Positions 17,763 through 26,151 of a stretch of 64,000 nt of DNA are shown one piece after another. Under the pieces are notes generated by a model, which was not told where the DNA came from, did not search any database, and worked only from the letters and a program-made list of their open reading frames with translations. Origin of the DNA: UMGS1783 sp900555065 (GTDB lineage: Bacteria > Bacillota > Clostridia > Oscillospirales > UMGS1783); contig CALKPL010000025.1 in the NCBI GenBank assembly GCA_937991645.1, positions 186,001 through 250,000 on the forward strand, written 5' to 3'. Every line of letters starts with the position of its first letter. Position 1 is the first letter of the stretch. The position numbers were made by a program, and so were the translations under genes.

Positions 17763-19229
17763 ATGCGTATAAGCGATATGGAATCCATGCTTATGACAGA
17801 AGGGCTGCTTGTAAGGCCGACGGGAATGGACTGCGTCGTTTCAAGCGTGACCTACAATTCAAAAGAAGCGGCCGAGAACAGCCTGTTTATCTGTAAAGGG
17901 GCGACCTTCAGGCGCGAGTATCTGTTGGAGGCTGTGGACCGGGGCGCCGCCTGTTATTTGTCGGACCGGGATTACGACGTCCTGATCCCCGGCGTGATCG
18001 TAACGGATATTCGCAAGGCGATGGCGCTTTGCGCCTGTATGTTTTACGGCCACCCGTCAAAAAAACTGGATTTAATAGGGATTACGGGAACAAAAGGCAA
18101 GACGACAGTGTCCTATATGACAAAGGCGGTATTGCAGCAGGCGGGCCGGGGTTACGGACTGCTCAGTTCCATCGCGAACGACACGGGCCGCCGCTGTGAG
18201 GAAGCGCATCTTACAACGCCGGAATCACTGGATTTGCAGGCCATGCTGGATGAGATGGTTCGCTCCGGGCTTGTCGGAGGCGTCATGGAGGTTTCTTCGC
18301 AGGGGCTGCAATACGACCGGGTTTACGGCACCGTGTTTTCGACCGGCGTGTTCCTCAATATTGGGGAGGACCATATCAGCCCGATTGAACACAGAGATTT
18401 CGACGAATATTTCAGCGCCAAAAAACGGATATTTTCGTATACGGACGATGCGATCATCAACGCGGACGACGAATTCGCGGATGAAATTCTGGAAACCGCG
18501 CGTGGCAACGGCTGTCGGATCCGAACATACGGCATTCTGCGCGAAGCGGACGTTATGGCCTATAACATCGCCAGAGCGGGGCGGTATACGACGTTTTCCG
18601 TACGTGCCAAGGAGTTCAACCGCAAGTTTCAGATTCCGATGCTCGGCGCGTTTAATGTATATAACGCGCTTGCTGCAATCTGCGTCTGTATGGATAGGGT
18701 AGACGTGTCGTTCATCCAGAAAGGGCTGAAAAAAGTACGCGTACCCGGCAGAATGGAGGTGTTTGGGGACGGGGAGATCACAGTGATCATAGATTATGCG
18801 CACAATAAAATGAGTTTTGAAACCCTGTTCCGCAGCCTGCGCGAAGAATTCCCGGGCCATAGGCTCGTCAGCGTATACGGCTGTCCGGGCGGCAAGGCGT
18901 TTCTGCGGCGTAAAGATTTGGGCGCAGTGTCCGGAAAAATGGCTGATCTGACCATTCTGACGGCGGAGGATCCGGGGTATGAAGACGTGGAGGCAATCAA
19001 TGAAGAGATTGCGGGCCATGTAAAGGCCGCCGGCGGGAAAGCGGTGTCCATTGCGGACAGGGCCGAAGCGGTCGAGCGCGCGATCATGGACGCACGGGCG
19101 GGAGATGTCATCGTCATCACCGGTAAGGGCGAAGAAACTTTTCAAAAGTGCAGAGGAAAATATGACCCGTACGAAAGCGATCTTGTATTGACAAAACGTT
19201 TTATGAAAGCAAGAATCCCAAAACAGTAA
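17763..19229 (+). CDS. MurE-like Mur ligase (non-canonical amino-acid motif)
   Basis: A 488-residue Mur ligase. The N-terminal UDP-binding domain (1-95) is followed by the ATP loop GITGTKGKTT (about 104), a catalytic middle domain (TTPESLDLQ, MEVSSQGL, LNIGEDHISP) and a C-terminal domain (VPGRMEVF, IDYAHNKMSFETL). MurE adds the third residue of the peptidoglycan stem. The position that reads DNPR in meso-diaminopimelate-adding enzymes here reads TAEDPGYED (about 397), so the DAP-recognising arginine is missing. It is not in a dcw cluster. It may be a second MurE-type ligase with another substrate. The ATG follows AAGGTGTG. Confidence 0.82.
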   Translation: MRISDMESMLMTEGLLVRPTGMDCVVSSVTYNSKEAAENSLFICKGATFRREYLLEAVDRGAACYLSDRDYDVLIPGVIVTDIRKAMALCACMFYGHPSKKLDLIGITGTKGKTTVSYMTKAVLQQAGRGYGLLSSIANDTGRRCEEAHLTTPESLDLQAMLDEMVRSGLVGGVMEVSSQGLQYDRVYGTVFSTGVFLNIGEDHISPIEHRDFDEYFSAKKRIFSYTDDAIINADDEFADEILETARGNGCRIRTYGILREADVMAYNIARAGRYTTFSVRAKEFNRKFQIPMLGAFNVYNALAAICVCMDRVDVSFIQKGLKKVRVPGRMEVFGDGEITVIIDYAHNKMSFETLFRSLREEFPGHRLVSVYGCPGGKAFLRRKDLGAVSGKMADLTILTAEDPGYEDVEAINEEIAGHVKAAGGKAVSIADRAEAVERAIMDARAGDVIVITGKGEETFQKCRGKYDPYESDLVLTKRFMKARIPKQ

Positions 19230-19244
19230 ACGGAGGTTGTACGT

Positions 19245-20213
19245 ATGAAGAGAATACTGGCGCTGCTGCTCAGTATCCTGTGCCTGGCCGCGCTCTATAC
19301 AGGTTGCGGCGCGCAAATGCAGTCGGACAAATCTACCAACGAGGGAAATGCTTCCGGCGCACAGAGTTCGGCCGGCGTATCTTCCGACACGGCGATGGAA
19401 ATGAGCGAGGCAGGGGAGTCGAACGGCGAAATAGCAGGGATTGTCTCGGATCGTAAAATCATCGTCCGGATTGACTACCGTCTGGAGACGAAGGAGTTTG
19501 AAACCCTTATTGAAACACTGCAGCTGGAAGTAAAAAATGCAGGCGGGTATGTCGAACAGTCCAGCGTGGATACAAGCGACACCAGCCGCATCAAGAGCGC
19601 GGAATATGTGGTTCGCATTCCGGTTGGCAAGCTTGACGGCTTTACAGGGTTTGTCGAATCGTCGGCAAACGTACTCCATAAATCCCAAAGCGGCGAGGAT
19701 GTCACAGTGGAGTACTTTGATACGGAAACCCGTCTGAATGCGCTGAAAATTCAGCAGGAGCGTGTCACTGCGCTCCTGGAGCAGGCGACGAAGATGTCGG
19801 ATATCCTGGAGATCGAATCGGAACTAACGCGTATCCGCACGGAAATAGAAGAGCTGACAACCATGCTTCGCCGGCTTGACAATCTCACCGAATACGCGAC
19901 AGTCACCCTCTCTGTCAGCGAAGTGGACGTTTATGAGCCTGTGGCCGGAGACACCTTTGGCGCAAAACTGCAGGAGGCGATGACGTCTTCGCTTCACTTT
20001 TTCTGGGAAGCCATCCAGGTGATTTGCATCGTCTTTGTATGGCTTCTGCCCATCCTTGTCGTCGCAGCTGTCGTTGTAGTCGTCATACTCCTCATTCGCC
20101 GAAGCAGGCGCAAACAAAAGGCGCGTAACATGCAGGTGCCGAAGAATGATGCAGGCGCGGATGATGCCGATGTGCCCATACCGCACGAGAACAGCCCGTC
20201 CAGCGGAAACTGA
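19245..20213 (+). CDS. DUF4349 family lipoprotein with C-terminal membrane anchor
   Basis: A 322-residue exported protein. A signal peptide ends in lipobox LYTGC (Cys about 21), and a low-complexity Ser/Glu linker follows. The DUF4349 domain (about 70-235) has the typical VRIPVGKLDGF segment and a central coiled coil (TRLNALKIQQERVTALLEQA). One membrane helix is at about 255-283, followed by a basic cytoplasmic tail. Function is unknown; such proteins sit in the cell envelope. It starts 15 bases after the MurE-like gene with GGAGG, so the two are probably co-transcribed. Confidence 0.88.
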   Translation: MKRILALLLSILCLAALYTGCGAQMQSDKSTNEGNASGAQSSAGVSSDTAMEMSEAGESNGEIAGIVSDRKIIVRIDYRLETKEFETLIETLQLEVKNAGGYVEQSSVDTSDTSRIKSAEYVVRIPVGKLDGFTGFVESSANVLHKSQSGEDVTVEYFDTETRLNALKIQQERVTALLEQATKMSDILEIESELTRIRTEIEELTTMLRRLDNLTEYATVTLSVSEVDVYEPVAGDTFGAKLQEAMTSSLHFFWEAIQVICIVFVWLLPILVVAAVVVVVILLIRRSRRKQKARNMQVPKNDAGADDADVPIPHENSPSSGN

Positions 20214-20228
20214 CGGTGAAACAGTAGA

Positions 20229-20261
20229 AAACAGGAGCCGCTATATTCGGCTCCTGTTTTT
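20229..20261. terminator. Bidirectional terminator between convergent transcripts
   Basis: AAACAGGAGCCG and CGGCTCCTGTTT form a 12-bp stem with a 7-base loop, and T runs lie on both sides. It serves the DUF4349 gene from the left and the lysine operon from the right. Confidence 0.88.
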
Positions 20262-20279
20262 GCTATGCATATGTTTTTA

Positions 20280-20753
20280 TTAAAATACCTTGTCAAACTT
20301 TGTTTCCAGCAGCTGCAGTGCAGCGCCGAAGTGCGCGCTGTCAATCAAAAGGGAGATATCTATTTCCGAAGTGCTGATCATTTTCACATCAATATCCGCT
20401 TCGCAAAACAGTCCTAGAATGTGCGCGGCTACCCCCGGCTTGCCAAGCATCTCCTCAGCGGTGAAATGGAGCTTAAAGTTCCCGGAATTGATATCGGTAC
20501 GAATGTTGGGATAACGCTTTTTCAATGCGCCCAGCACAAGCACTACGTCCGAAAGAGCGTGGTCGTCTACCGTAAAGGACAGGGATATATCCGATCCCCA
20601 GCTTGCCGGCTGAGAAATCATATCCACATCCACGCCTGCTTCCGCCAGGCTGTTGAACAGCGTATAGATGTCCTTTGTGCTCGCGGACATATTGCCGACG
20701 CTGATGAGCGTCACGTCCGTAGTCATGCCGATGTCGGAAAAAACAATATTCAT
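20280..20753 (-). CDS. Tandem ACT-domain protein (aspartokinase regulatory-domain-like)
   Basis: A 157-residue protein made of two ACT domains. The motif MISTSEIDISLLID near the end matches the highly conserved second ACT domain of aspartokinases, and LGKPGVAAHILGLF matches its start. No kinase domain is attached. It is the last gene of the riboswitch-controlled asd-dapA-dapB operon, so a free-standing regulator of aspartokinase or lysine sensing is a reasonable inference. The ATG at 20753 (MNIVFSDIG) follows AAAAGGGG; an upstream in-frame start at 20795 has no site. Confidence 0.85.
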   Translation of the reverse strand: MNIVFSDIGMTTDVTLISVGNMSASTKDIYTLFNSLAEAGVDVDMISQPASWGSDISLSFTVDDHALSDVVLVLGALKKRYPNIRTDINSGNFKLHFTAEEMLGKPGVAAHILGLFCEADIDVKMISTSEIDISLLIDSAHFGAALQLLETKFDKVF

Positions 20754-20798
20754 TTCAATACCCCTTTTCTGTCGTATATCAGGCTTTATTTGCAAGTA

Positions 20799-21551
20799 TC
20801 AGGCTTTCTCTACAAGGTCGCTCATATCATACAATCCGTTTTCCTTGCCAAGCAGATACCGAGCCGCTTTCAGCGCGCCGACTGCGAATACCTCGCGCGA
20901 CGCTACCGTGTGGGTGAGTGACAACGTCTCGTTTGCGCCGGCAAACAGAACCTCATGCTCGCCGATAATGTTTCCGCCGCGCACGGCGTGTATGCCAATC
21001 TCCTTTCGAGTTCTTCGCCCTGTCTCCGGCGTGCGGCCGTAAACATAGGGCGGAGCGTCCGGCATTGCCGAGGAAATAGACTGCGCCAGCATCAGCGCCG
21101 TGCCGCTCGGCGCGTCCAGCTTTCTGTTGTGGTGCTTCTCGATAATCTCGATGTCAAAGTCCTCCTGCAAGACTTCTGTGCATTTTTTCACCAATGCAAG
21201 GAGCAGATTGATGCCGAGCGACATATTCGCGCTTGCGAATATCGGCAGCGATTTGGAGGCCTGCTCGATGCGCGTCCGCTGTTCCGGGCTGTAGCCAGTC
21301 ACGGCCAGCACAGCCGGAGTGTTTGTGCGCATAGCGTATCCAAGAATTCCGTCCAGCGCATCAGTGCTGGAAAAGTCTATAATGACGTCGGCCTTCTCAT
21401 AGCAGGAAAGCGGATCGTCATAGACGGGAAAAGCGCTCGATTGAATTTTGATATCAAACCCGGCGGTCACCTCAAAGCCGTACTCTCCGGCAATGGAGGC
21501 GACGGCGCCGCCCATGTGTCCGCCAATACCGCCGACTATCAACTTTGTCAT
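20799..21551 (-). CDS. dapB: 4-hydroxy-tetrahydrodipicolinate reductase
   Basis: A 250-residue DapB, which reduces hydroxy-tetrahydrodipicolinate with NAD(P)H in lysine/diaminopimelate synthesis. It shows the nucleotide-binding GGIGGHMGGAV at the N-terminus, a DFSSTDAL segment, and the catalytic/substrate motif EKHHNRKLDAPSGTAL at about residue 140. ATG at 21551 lies 8 bases after AAAGGA; the ATG at 21560 overlaps that site. It is the third gene of the operon, 37 bases after dapA. Confidence 0.96.
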   Translation of the reverse strand: MTKLIVGGIGGHMGGAVASIAGEYGFEVTAGFDIKIQSSAFPVYDDPLSCYEKADVIIDFSSTDALDGILGYAMRTNTPAVLAVTGYSPEQRTRIEQASKSLPIFASANMSLGINLLLALVKKCTEVLQEDFDIEIIEKHHNRKLDAPSGTALMLAQSISSAMPDAPPYVYGRTPETGRRTRKEIGIHAVRGGNIIGEHEVLFAGANETLSLTHTVASREVFAVGALKAARYLLGKENGLYDMSDLVEKA

Positions 21552-21588
21552 TTGTATCATCCTTTCATATATAGGAAAGGGAAGGCAG

Positions 21589-22479
21589 TCAGCCGATCAG
21601 GCAATGCCTGCGCATAGACGCTTTTAAAATCTCCAGATTCTTTTCGGACATAGGCGCAAGCGGCATTCTGAGCTCGCCCACGCTGAACCCCATCAGATTC
21701 AGCGCCGTTTTGACGGGGATGGGATTGACCTCTACAAATAGGCTGTCGATCAGGTCGGCAAGTTCAATCTGCATAGCGGCGCTCTCTGCGGTTTTCCCCT
21801 GGGCGTAGAGCGCACAGATCTCATGCGTCTGCCTTGGCATGATATTGGCAAGTACGGAAATCACGCCCTTGCCGCCAATGGCCAAAATTGGTACAATCTG
21901 GTCGTCGTTGCCGGAATATACGTCCAGGTCGTCTCCGCACAGGTGCATTGTCTTAACGATTTTGGAAAAGTCGCCGCAGGCTTCCTTTGTCGCGACAATA
22001 TTGGGATGTTTTGAGAGCTCGAGGTATGTCTCTGGGGCAATACTCATGCCAGTGCGGGATGGGACGTTGTACAGTACGATAGGGATGGATACTCGTTCCG
22101 CCACGCTGAGAAAATGCCGCACCAGCCCCGCCTGTGTAGTCTTGTTGTAATAAGGCGTTACAAGCAGCAGTCCGTCCGCGCCCAGCTCCTGCGCTTCCTC
22201 GGACAAATGTATGCAGTAATTCGTGTCATTGCTGCCAGTGCCCGCAATTACGGGGACACGGCCCGCCGTATGCGTAACCGCCGCACGGATCGCCTGAATA
22301 TGTTCTTCGTCGGACAGGGTTGCCGATTCACCGGTCGTACCGCAGATAATAATCGCGTCCGTACCGTTGTCTATCTGAAAATCTATCAGCTCGTTCAGCT
22401 TTTGTATATTGATGGAACCGTCTTCTGTAAAAGGCGTAACAATCGCCACGCCGGAACCGGTGAACAGGGAATTGCTCAT
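21589..22479 (-). CDS. dapA: 4-hydroxy-tetrahydrodipicolinate synthase
   Basis: A 296-residue TIM-barrel aldolase condensing pyruvate with aspartate semialdehyde. Family motifs present are GTTGESATL (pyruvate site, about 45), the tyrosine of YNVPSRTG (about 137) and the Schiff-base lysine in IVATKEACGD (about 165). Length matches the family. A GGAG site precedes the ATG, and the gene begins 13 bases after asd. It is controlled by the lysine riboswitch upstream of asd. Confidence 0.97.
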   Translation of the reverse strand: MSNSLFTGSGVAIVTPFTEDGSINIQKLNELIDFQIDNGTDAIIICGTTGESATLSDEEHIQAIRAAVTHTAGRVPVIAGTGSNDTNYCIHLSEEAQELGADGLLLVTPYYNKTTQAGLVRHFLSVAERVSIPIVLYNVPSRTGMSIAPETYLELSKHPNIVATKEACGDFSKIVKTMHLCGDDLDVYSGNDDQIVPILAIGGKGVISVLANIMPRQTHEICALYAQGKTAESAAMQIELADLIDSLFVEVNPIPVKTALNLMGFSVGELRMPLAPMSEKNLEILKASMRRHCLIG

Positions 22480-22492
22480 AAAATCTCCTCAC

Positions 22493-23569
22493 TTATAAGT
22501 AGCCGTTTGCGCACAGCAGCTCCGCCATGAGCACGCCGCCGCCGGCTGCGCCGCGCAGCGTGTTGTGCGAAAGGCAGACGAATTTATAATCGTATTGACT
22601 GTCAGGACGCAGCCGTCCGACAGATATTGCCATACCGCCCTCCAGATCTCTGTCGAGCCTGGTCTGCGGCCGGTCGTTTTCCTCAAAATAGTGCAGGAAT
22701 TGTTTTGGCGCGCTGGGCAGATTCAGCTTCTGCGCCGCGCCTTTATATTCGGACCAGCGCCTGCGGATTTCCTCCATATCAACCTTACGGTCCAGGCTCA
22801 TAAATACGGCGGCCAGATGTCCGTCCGTCACCGGAACGCGAATACACTGAGAAGTGATGTTGGGGGTTTTGGCGGGCACAATCACGCCGTTTTCTATGCT
22901 GCCCCAGATCTTCAGCGGTTCGTTGTCGGATTTTACTTCTTCGCCGGCGATATAAGGGATCACGTTATCCACCATCTCCGGCCATGTCTCAAAATTCTTG
23001 CCCGCGCCAGAAATCGCCTGATACGTGCAGGCGAGCACCCTGGAAACGCCGAGATCAAGCAGGGGATGGATCGCCGGCACATAGCTTTGAATGGAACAGT
23101 TGGATTTCACTGCAATAAACCCGCGTTTTGTACCAAGGCGTTTTCGCTGCGTCTCAATGACGGCTGCGTGGTGGTCGTTGATTTCCGGTACGATCATCGG
23201 CACATCGGGCGTAGCGCGATGCGCGCTGTTATTGGACATAACCGGACACTCGAGCCTGGCGTACATCTCCTCGAACACCCGAACCTCGTCTTTTTTCATA
23301 TCCACGGCGCAGAACACAAAGTCCACACTCTCCGCAATCTTTTTTGCATCCGCGCTTGCATCCAAAACGGTCATGGCCGCAATATCCGCAGGCAGTGGCT
23401 CCTTCATCATCCATCGGCCTTCCACTGCCTCGCCGTAACTCTTGCCGGCTGAACGTGCGCTTGCGGCCAGCGCTCCGATTTTAAACCACGGATGGTCTTT
23501 CAATATTGTGATAAAGCGCTGACCAACCATGCCGCTCGCGCCGATAATGCCAACGTTATACTGTTTCAT
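22493..23569 (-). CDS. asd: Aspartate-semialdehyde dehydrogenase, archaeal/LYS9-like type
   Basis: A 358-residue NADPH-dependent enzyme that reduces aspartyl phosphate to the semialdehyde. It has the N-terminal GASGMVGQRF nucleotide motif, the SNNSAHR segment, the catalytic cysteine in KSNCSIQSY (about 155) and the late His in RVPVTDGHLAAVF. Length and the SNCSIQ context place it in the archaeal/fungal-type branch (TIGR00978 group), not the E. coli Asd branch. It is first in the lysine operon, directly after the riboswitch terminator. Confidence 0.95.
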   Translation of the reverse strand: MKQYNVGIIGASGMVGQRFITILKDHPWFKIGALAASARSAGKSYGEAVEGRWMMKEPLPADIAAMTVLDASADAKKIAESVDFVFCAVDMKKDEVRVFEEMYARLECPVMSNNSAHRATPDVPMIVPEINDHHAAVIETQRKRLGTKRGFIAVKSNCSIQSYVPAIHPLLDLGVSRVLACTYQAISGAGKNFETWPEMVDNVIPYIAGEEVKSDNEPLKIWGSIENGVIVPAKTPNITSQCIRVPVTDGHLAAVFMSLDRKVDMEEIRRRWSEYKGAAQKLNLPSAPKQFLHYFEENDRPQTRLDRDLEGGMAISVGRLRPDSQYDYKFVCLSHNTLRGAAGGGVLMAELLCANGYL

Positions 23570-23592
23570 AAGTAACCTCTCCTCATTTGTGA

Positions 23593-23623
23593 AATAAAAA
23601 AACCGGTTGAAAACCGGCTATCA
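23593..23623 (-). terminator. Terminator of the lysine riboswitch expression platform
   Basis: On the minus strand, AGCCGGTT and AACCGGTT form a compact stem with a 3-base loop, directly followed by TTTTTTTATTT. It lies between the aptamer and asd and can stop transcription when lysine is bound. Confidence 0.85.
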
Positions 23624-23659
23624 ATCGTATATAATACATACTTAGCGTACGCACCACAT

Positions 23660-23840
23660 CCATATAATAGCCCTCCATCCCACAGGGATGACAGTCATAC
23701 CGCTGTTCGCTGTTATGACCAGGGAACGGCAGGTCCGGCCTTACGCTCCCTTCGGCAATGGCACCTTTCACCCGTTTCATCGGCTACCGACAACCTCCGC
23801 GGGACTACTCATTGACATCGCGCCTCTATTTATCAATATT
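23660..23840 (-). promoter_or_regulatory. Lysine riboswitch (L box)
   Basis: Read on the minus strand, the segment has the L-box order: AGAGGCGCGA, AGTAG, GAAAGGTGCCATTGCCGAAG, a GGTCAT/ATGACTGTC arm, and the closing GGATGGAGGGCTATT. The outer AAATAG pairs with CTATT as P1. A terminator follows, and asd-dapA-dapB-ACT lie downstream. Lysine binding is expected to favour termination. The assignment rests on recognised consensus blocks, not on a covariance search. Confidence 0.93.
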
Positions 23841-23869
23841 CAGTTTTTCTACAGAAAATTATTAAAAAT

Positions 23870-23898
23870 ATCATAGCATCAAAGCGTCTGTTTGTCAA
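23870..23898 (-). promoter_or_regulatory. Promoter of the lysine operon
   Basis: On the minus strand, a consensus TTGACA (23893-23898), 17-base spacer and TATGAT (23870-23875) lie about 30 bases upstream of the aptamer. Confidence 0.85.
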
Positions 23899-23917
23899 TT
23901 ACTATTTGAGGTGACAT

Positions 23918-24943
23918 ATGAAATTATCCGATTTTTACTACGATCTTCCGCGGGAATTGATTGCGCAGACGCCGGTGGCGCAGCGTGACCAGTCGCGTCT
24001 ACTAGTATATCATATGAACGACGGCCGTATTGTTGATACCCGATTTCACGAAATCGGAACGTATCTGCAGCCGGGGGATTGTCTGATTCTGAACAATTCC
24101 AAGGTAATACCGGCGCGGCTGCTTGGCGAGAAAGAGGGCACCGGCGCTGCAGCAGAAATTCTGCTTCTGGAGAACCGGGGGGAGGATGTGTGGGAAACGC
24201 TGGTTCGCCCTGGTAAAAAACTGCGCCCCGGCGCGGTTGTGTCCGTTGGCGAAGGCAGGCTCCGCTGTGAAATACTGGATGTGCTGGAAGGCGGAAATCG
24301 TCTTGTAAAACTCCACTATACCGGCAATATTTATGAAGTTTTGGATGCTCTCGGGCAGATGCCGCTTCCGCCGTACATCACGGAAAAACTGGCGGATAAA
24401 AATCGCTACCAGACAGTATATGCAGAACACGACGGCTCTGCCGCCGCGCCGACAGCCGGACTGCATTTTACGCCGGAACTGCTGTCCGCGCTGCGCGGTA
24501 AAGGCGTCGGTATCGGCTATGTTACGCTTCATATTGGATTGGGAACGTTCCGTCCTGTAAAGGTGAATAACATTACAGAGCATCATATGCATACGGAACA
24601 CTATATTCTGCCAGAGGAAACCGCGGCGCTCGTTCGGGACACAAAGGCCCGCGGCGGACGAGTCATAGCCGTCGGAACCACGAGCTGTAGAACCCTGGAG
24701 GGATCGTATCAGAAACACCGCGCAATCCAGGCCGACTGTGGCGAGACGGACATTTTTATATATCCTGGATACGCATTTCAGGTCATCGACGGCCTGATTA
24801 CAAATTTTCATCTGCCGGAAAGCACATTGCTCATGCTAGTGTCAGCGCTGGCTGGCAGAGAGAATATGCTGCGCGCGTATCAACATGCAATCGAGGAAAG
24901 ATACCGCTTTTTCAGTTTTGGAGACGCTATGTTAATTCTGTGA
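23918..24943 (+). CDS. queA: S-adenosylmethionine:tRNA ribosyltransferase-isomerase
   Basis: A 341-residue QueA, which transfers and isomerises the ribosyl moiety of SAM onto preQ1-modified tRNA to give epoxyqueuosine. It begins with the family signature KLSDFYYDLPRELIAQTP, followed by HDGSAAAPTAGLHFT and the C-terminal TNFHLPESTLLMLVSA. The ATG follows GAGGTGA. Downstream tgt and yajC complete the usual queuosine-Sec neighbourhood, but here a LysR gene and a beta-CASP gene are inserted between queA and tgt. Confidence 0.96.
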   Translation: MKLSDFYYDLPRELIAQTPVAQRDQSRLLVYHMNDGRIVDTRFHEIGTYLQPGDCLILNNSKVIPARLLGEKEGTGAAAEILLLENRGEDVWETLVRPGKKLRPGAVVSVGEGRLRCEILDVLEGGNRLVKLHYTGNIYEVLDALGQMPLPPYITEKLADKNRYQTVYAEHDGSAAAPTAGLHFTPELLSALRGKGVGIGYVTLHIGLGTFRPVKVNNITEHHMHTEHYILPEETAALVRDTKARGGRVIAVGTTSCRTLEGSYQKHRAIQADCGETDIFIYPGYAFQVIDGLITNFHLPESTLLMLVSALAGRENMLRAYQHAIEERYRFFSFGDAMLIL

Positions 24944-24948
24944 CAAAC

Positions 24949-24991
24949 AAACCGGGCGCCCCTTGAAATCATGGGCGCCCGGTTTATTTTG
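24949..24991 (+). terminator. queA terminator
   Basis: AAACCGGGCGCCC (24949-24961) and GGGCGCCCGGTTT (24973-24985) form a 13-bp stem, followed by ATTTT. Confidence 0.9.
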
Positions 24992-25158
24992 CCAGCAATT
25001 CCATCTCCGTGGCAACAGTCGTATCTGCAAAACGAAGCCTTTCTGTATAACGTGTAGCGATACGCGGACGAACTTTCACCTATAAATTGTATTGGGTTTG
25101 GTTTCGTTAACCCGTGGAATAACAATAGTTAATACTTATAAATTGCGCGTCACTATAA

Positions 25159-25188
25159 TTGACACGCATGGAACGTCTGTTATATAAT
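25159..25188 (+). promoter_or_regulatory. Promoter of the LysR gene
   Basis: TTGACA (25159-25164), 18-base spacer and TATAAT (25183-25188), 25 bases before the start codon. Confidence 0.8.
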
Positions 25189-25212
25189 AGTGCTACAGAA
25201 AGGAGGGCGACT

Positions 25213-26106
25213 ATGGAATTGCGGGTGTTAAGGTATTTTCTTGCCGTCGCGCGGGAAGAAAACATTACCGCTGCAGCGGAAACACTGCATGTTACGCAGC
25301 CAACGCTGTCCAAACAGCTGATGGACTTGGAGGCCGAACTTGGAAAAAACCTGCTGATTCGTGGAAACCGTAAGATCAAACTTACGGAAGACGGTATGTT
25401 TTTACGCAAGCGCGCGCAGGAAATTATCGAGCTTGCAGACAAGACGGAAGCCTCGTTTAAATCGGAGGATGAATTCATCAGCGGGGAAGTGTATATTGGA
25501 GGAGGGGAGACGGACGCGTTCCGATACATTGCAAAAACACTTCTGCGTATGCGTGAGAATCATCCTCAAATTCATTTCCATATATACAGCGGCAATGGTG
25601 AAGACGTAACGGAACGTCTGGATAAAGGGCTGATAGATTTCGGTCTGTTTGTCGGTTCGACAGAACTGAAAAAGTATGATTTTTTAACGCTTCCCGCTTC
25701 TGATACATGGGGCCTTTTGATGCGCAGAGACAATCCGCTGGCCAAGCGAAGCAGTATATCTCCCCAGGACCTTTTGAACATTCCGCTTTTGTGTTCCCGC
25801 CAGTCACTGCTGCAGAACGAGCTTGCGGGATGGCTTGGATATACGCCTGAAAAACTTCAGATCATCGGTACCTACAATCTGATATACAATGCGTCCATTA
25901 TCGTGGAGGAGGGCATCTGCAGCGCAATCACGATTGACGGACTGATTAACACAGACGAGAGCTGTCTCTGTTTTCGTCCGTTTAAACCGGGCATGTCGGC
26001 GCCGCTTTCCATAGCCTGGAAAAAGTACCAGGTGTTTTCCAAAGCGGCCGGCACGTTTTTGGAAACACTGCAGCAGGAATTAAGAAGACAATCCCATGAA
26101 ACTTAA
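25213..26106 (+). CDS. LysR family transcriptional regulator
   Basis: A 297-residue protein. The N-terminal winged helix-turn-helix (ELRVLRYFLAVAREENIT, then TLHVTQPTLSKQLMDLE) precedes a LysR substrate-binding domain from about residue 90. ATG at 25213 follows AGGAGGG; an in-frame start at 25159 lies within the promoter and was rejected. It is monocistronic, convergent with the beta-CASP gene, and has no divergently transcribed neighbour to suggest its target. Confidence 0.92.
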   Translation: MELRVLRYFLAVAREENITAAAETLHVTQPTLSKQLMDLEAELGKNLLIRGNRKIKLTEDGMFLRKRAQEIIELADKTEASFKSEDEFISGEVYIGGGETDAFRYIAKTLLRMRENHPQIHFHIYSGNGEDVTERLDKGLIDFGLFVGSTELKKYDFLTLPASDTWGLLMRRDNPLAKRSSISPQDLLNIPLLCSRQSLLQNELAGWLGYTPEKLQIIGTYNLIYNASIIVEEGICSAITIDGLINTDESCLCFRPFKPGMSAPLSIAWKKYQVFSKAAGTFLETLQQELRRQSHET

Positions 26107-26151
26107 CTGGTATGTCTATTTTTGAGGAGAATCAGCCGGTACGCCTTTAAT

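Noticed and set aside
18225..19688. Long minus-strand frame opposite the MurE-like and DUF4349 genes.
   Set aside because: Antisense shadow crossing two real genes; no start signal or motif.
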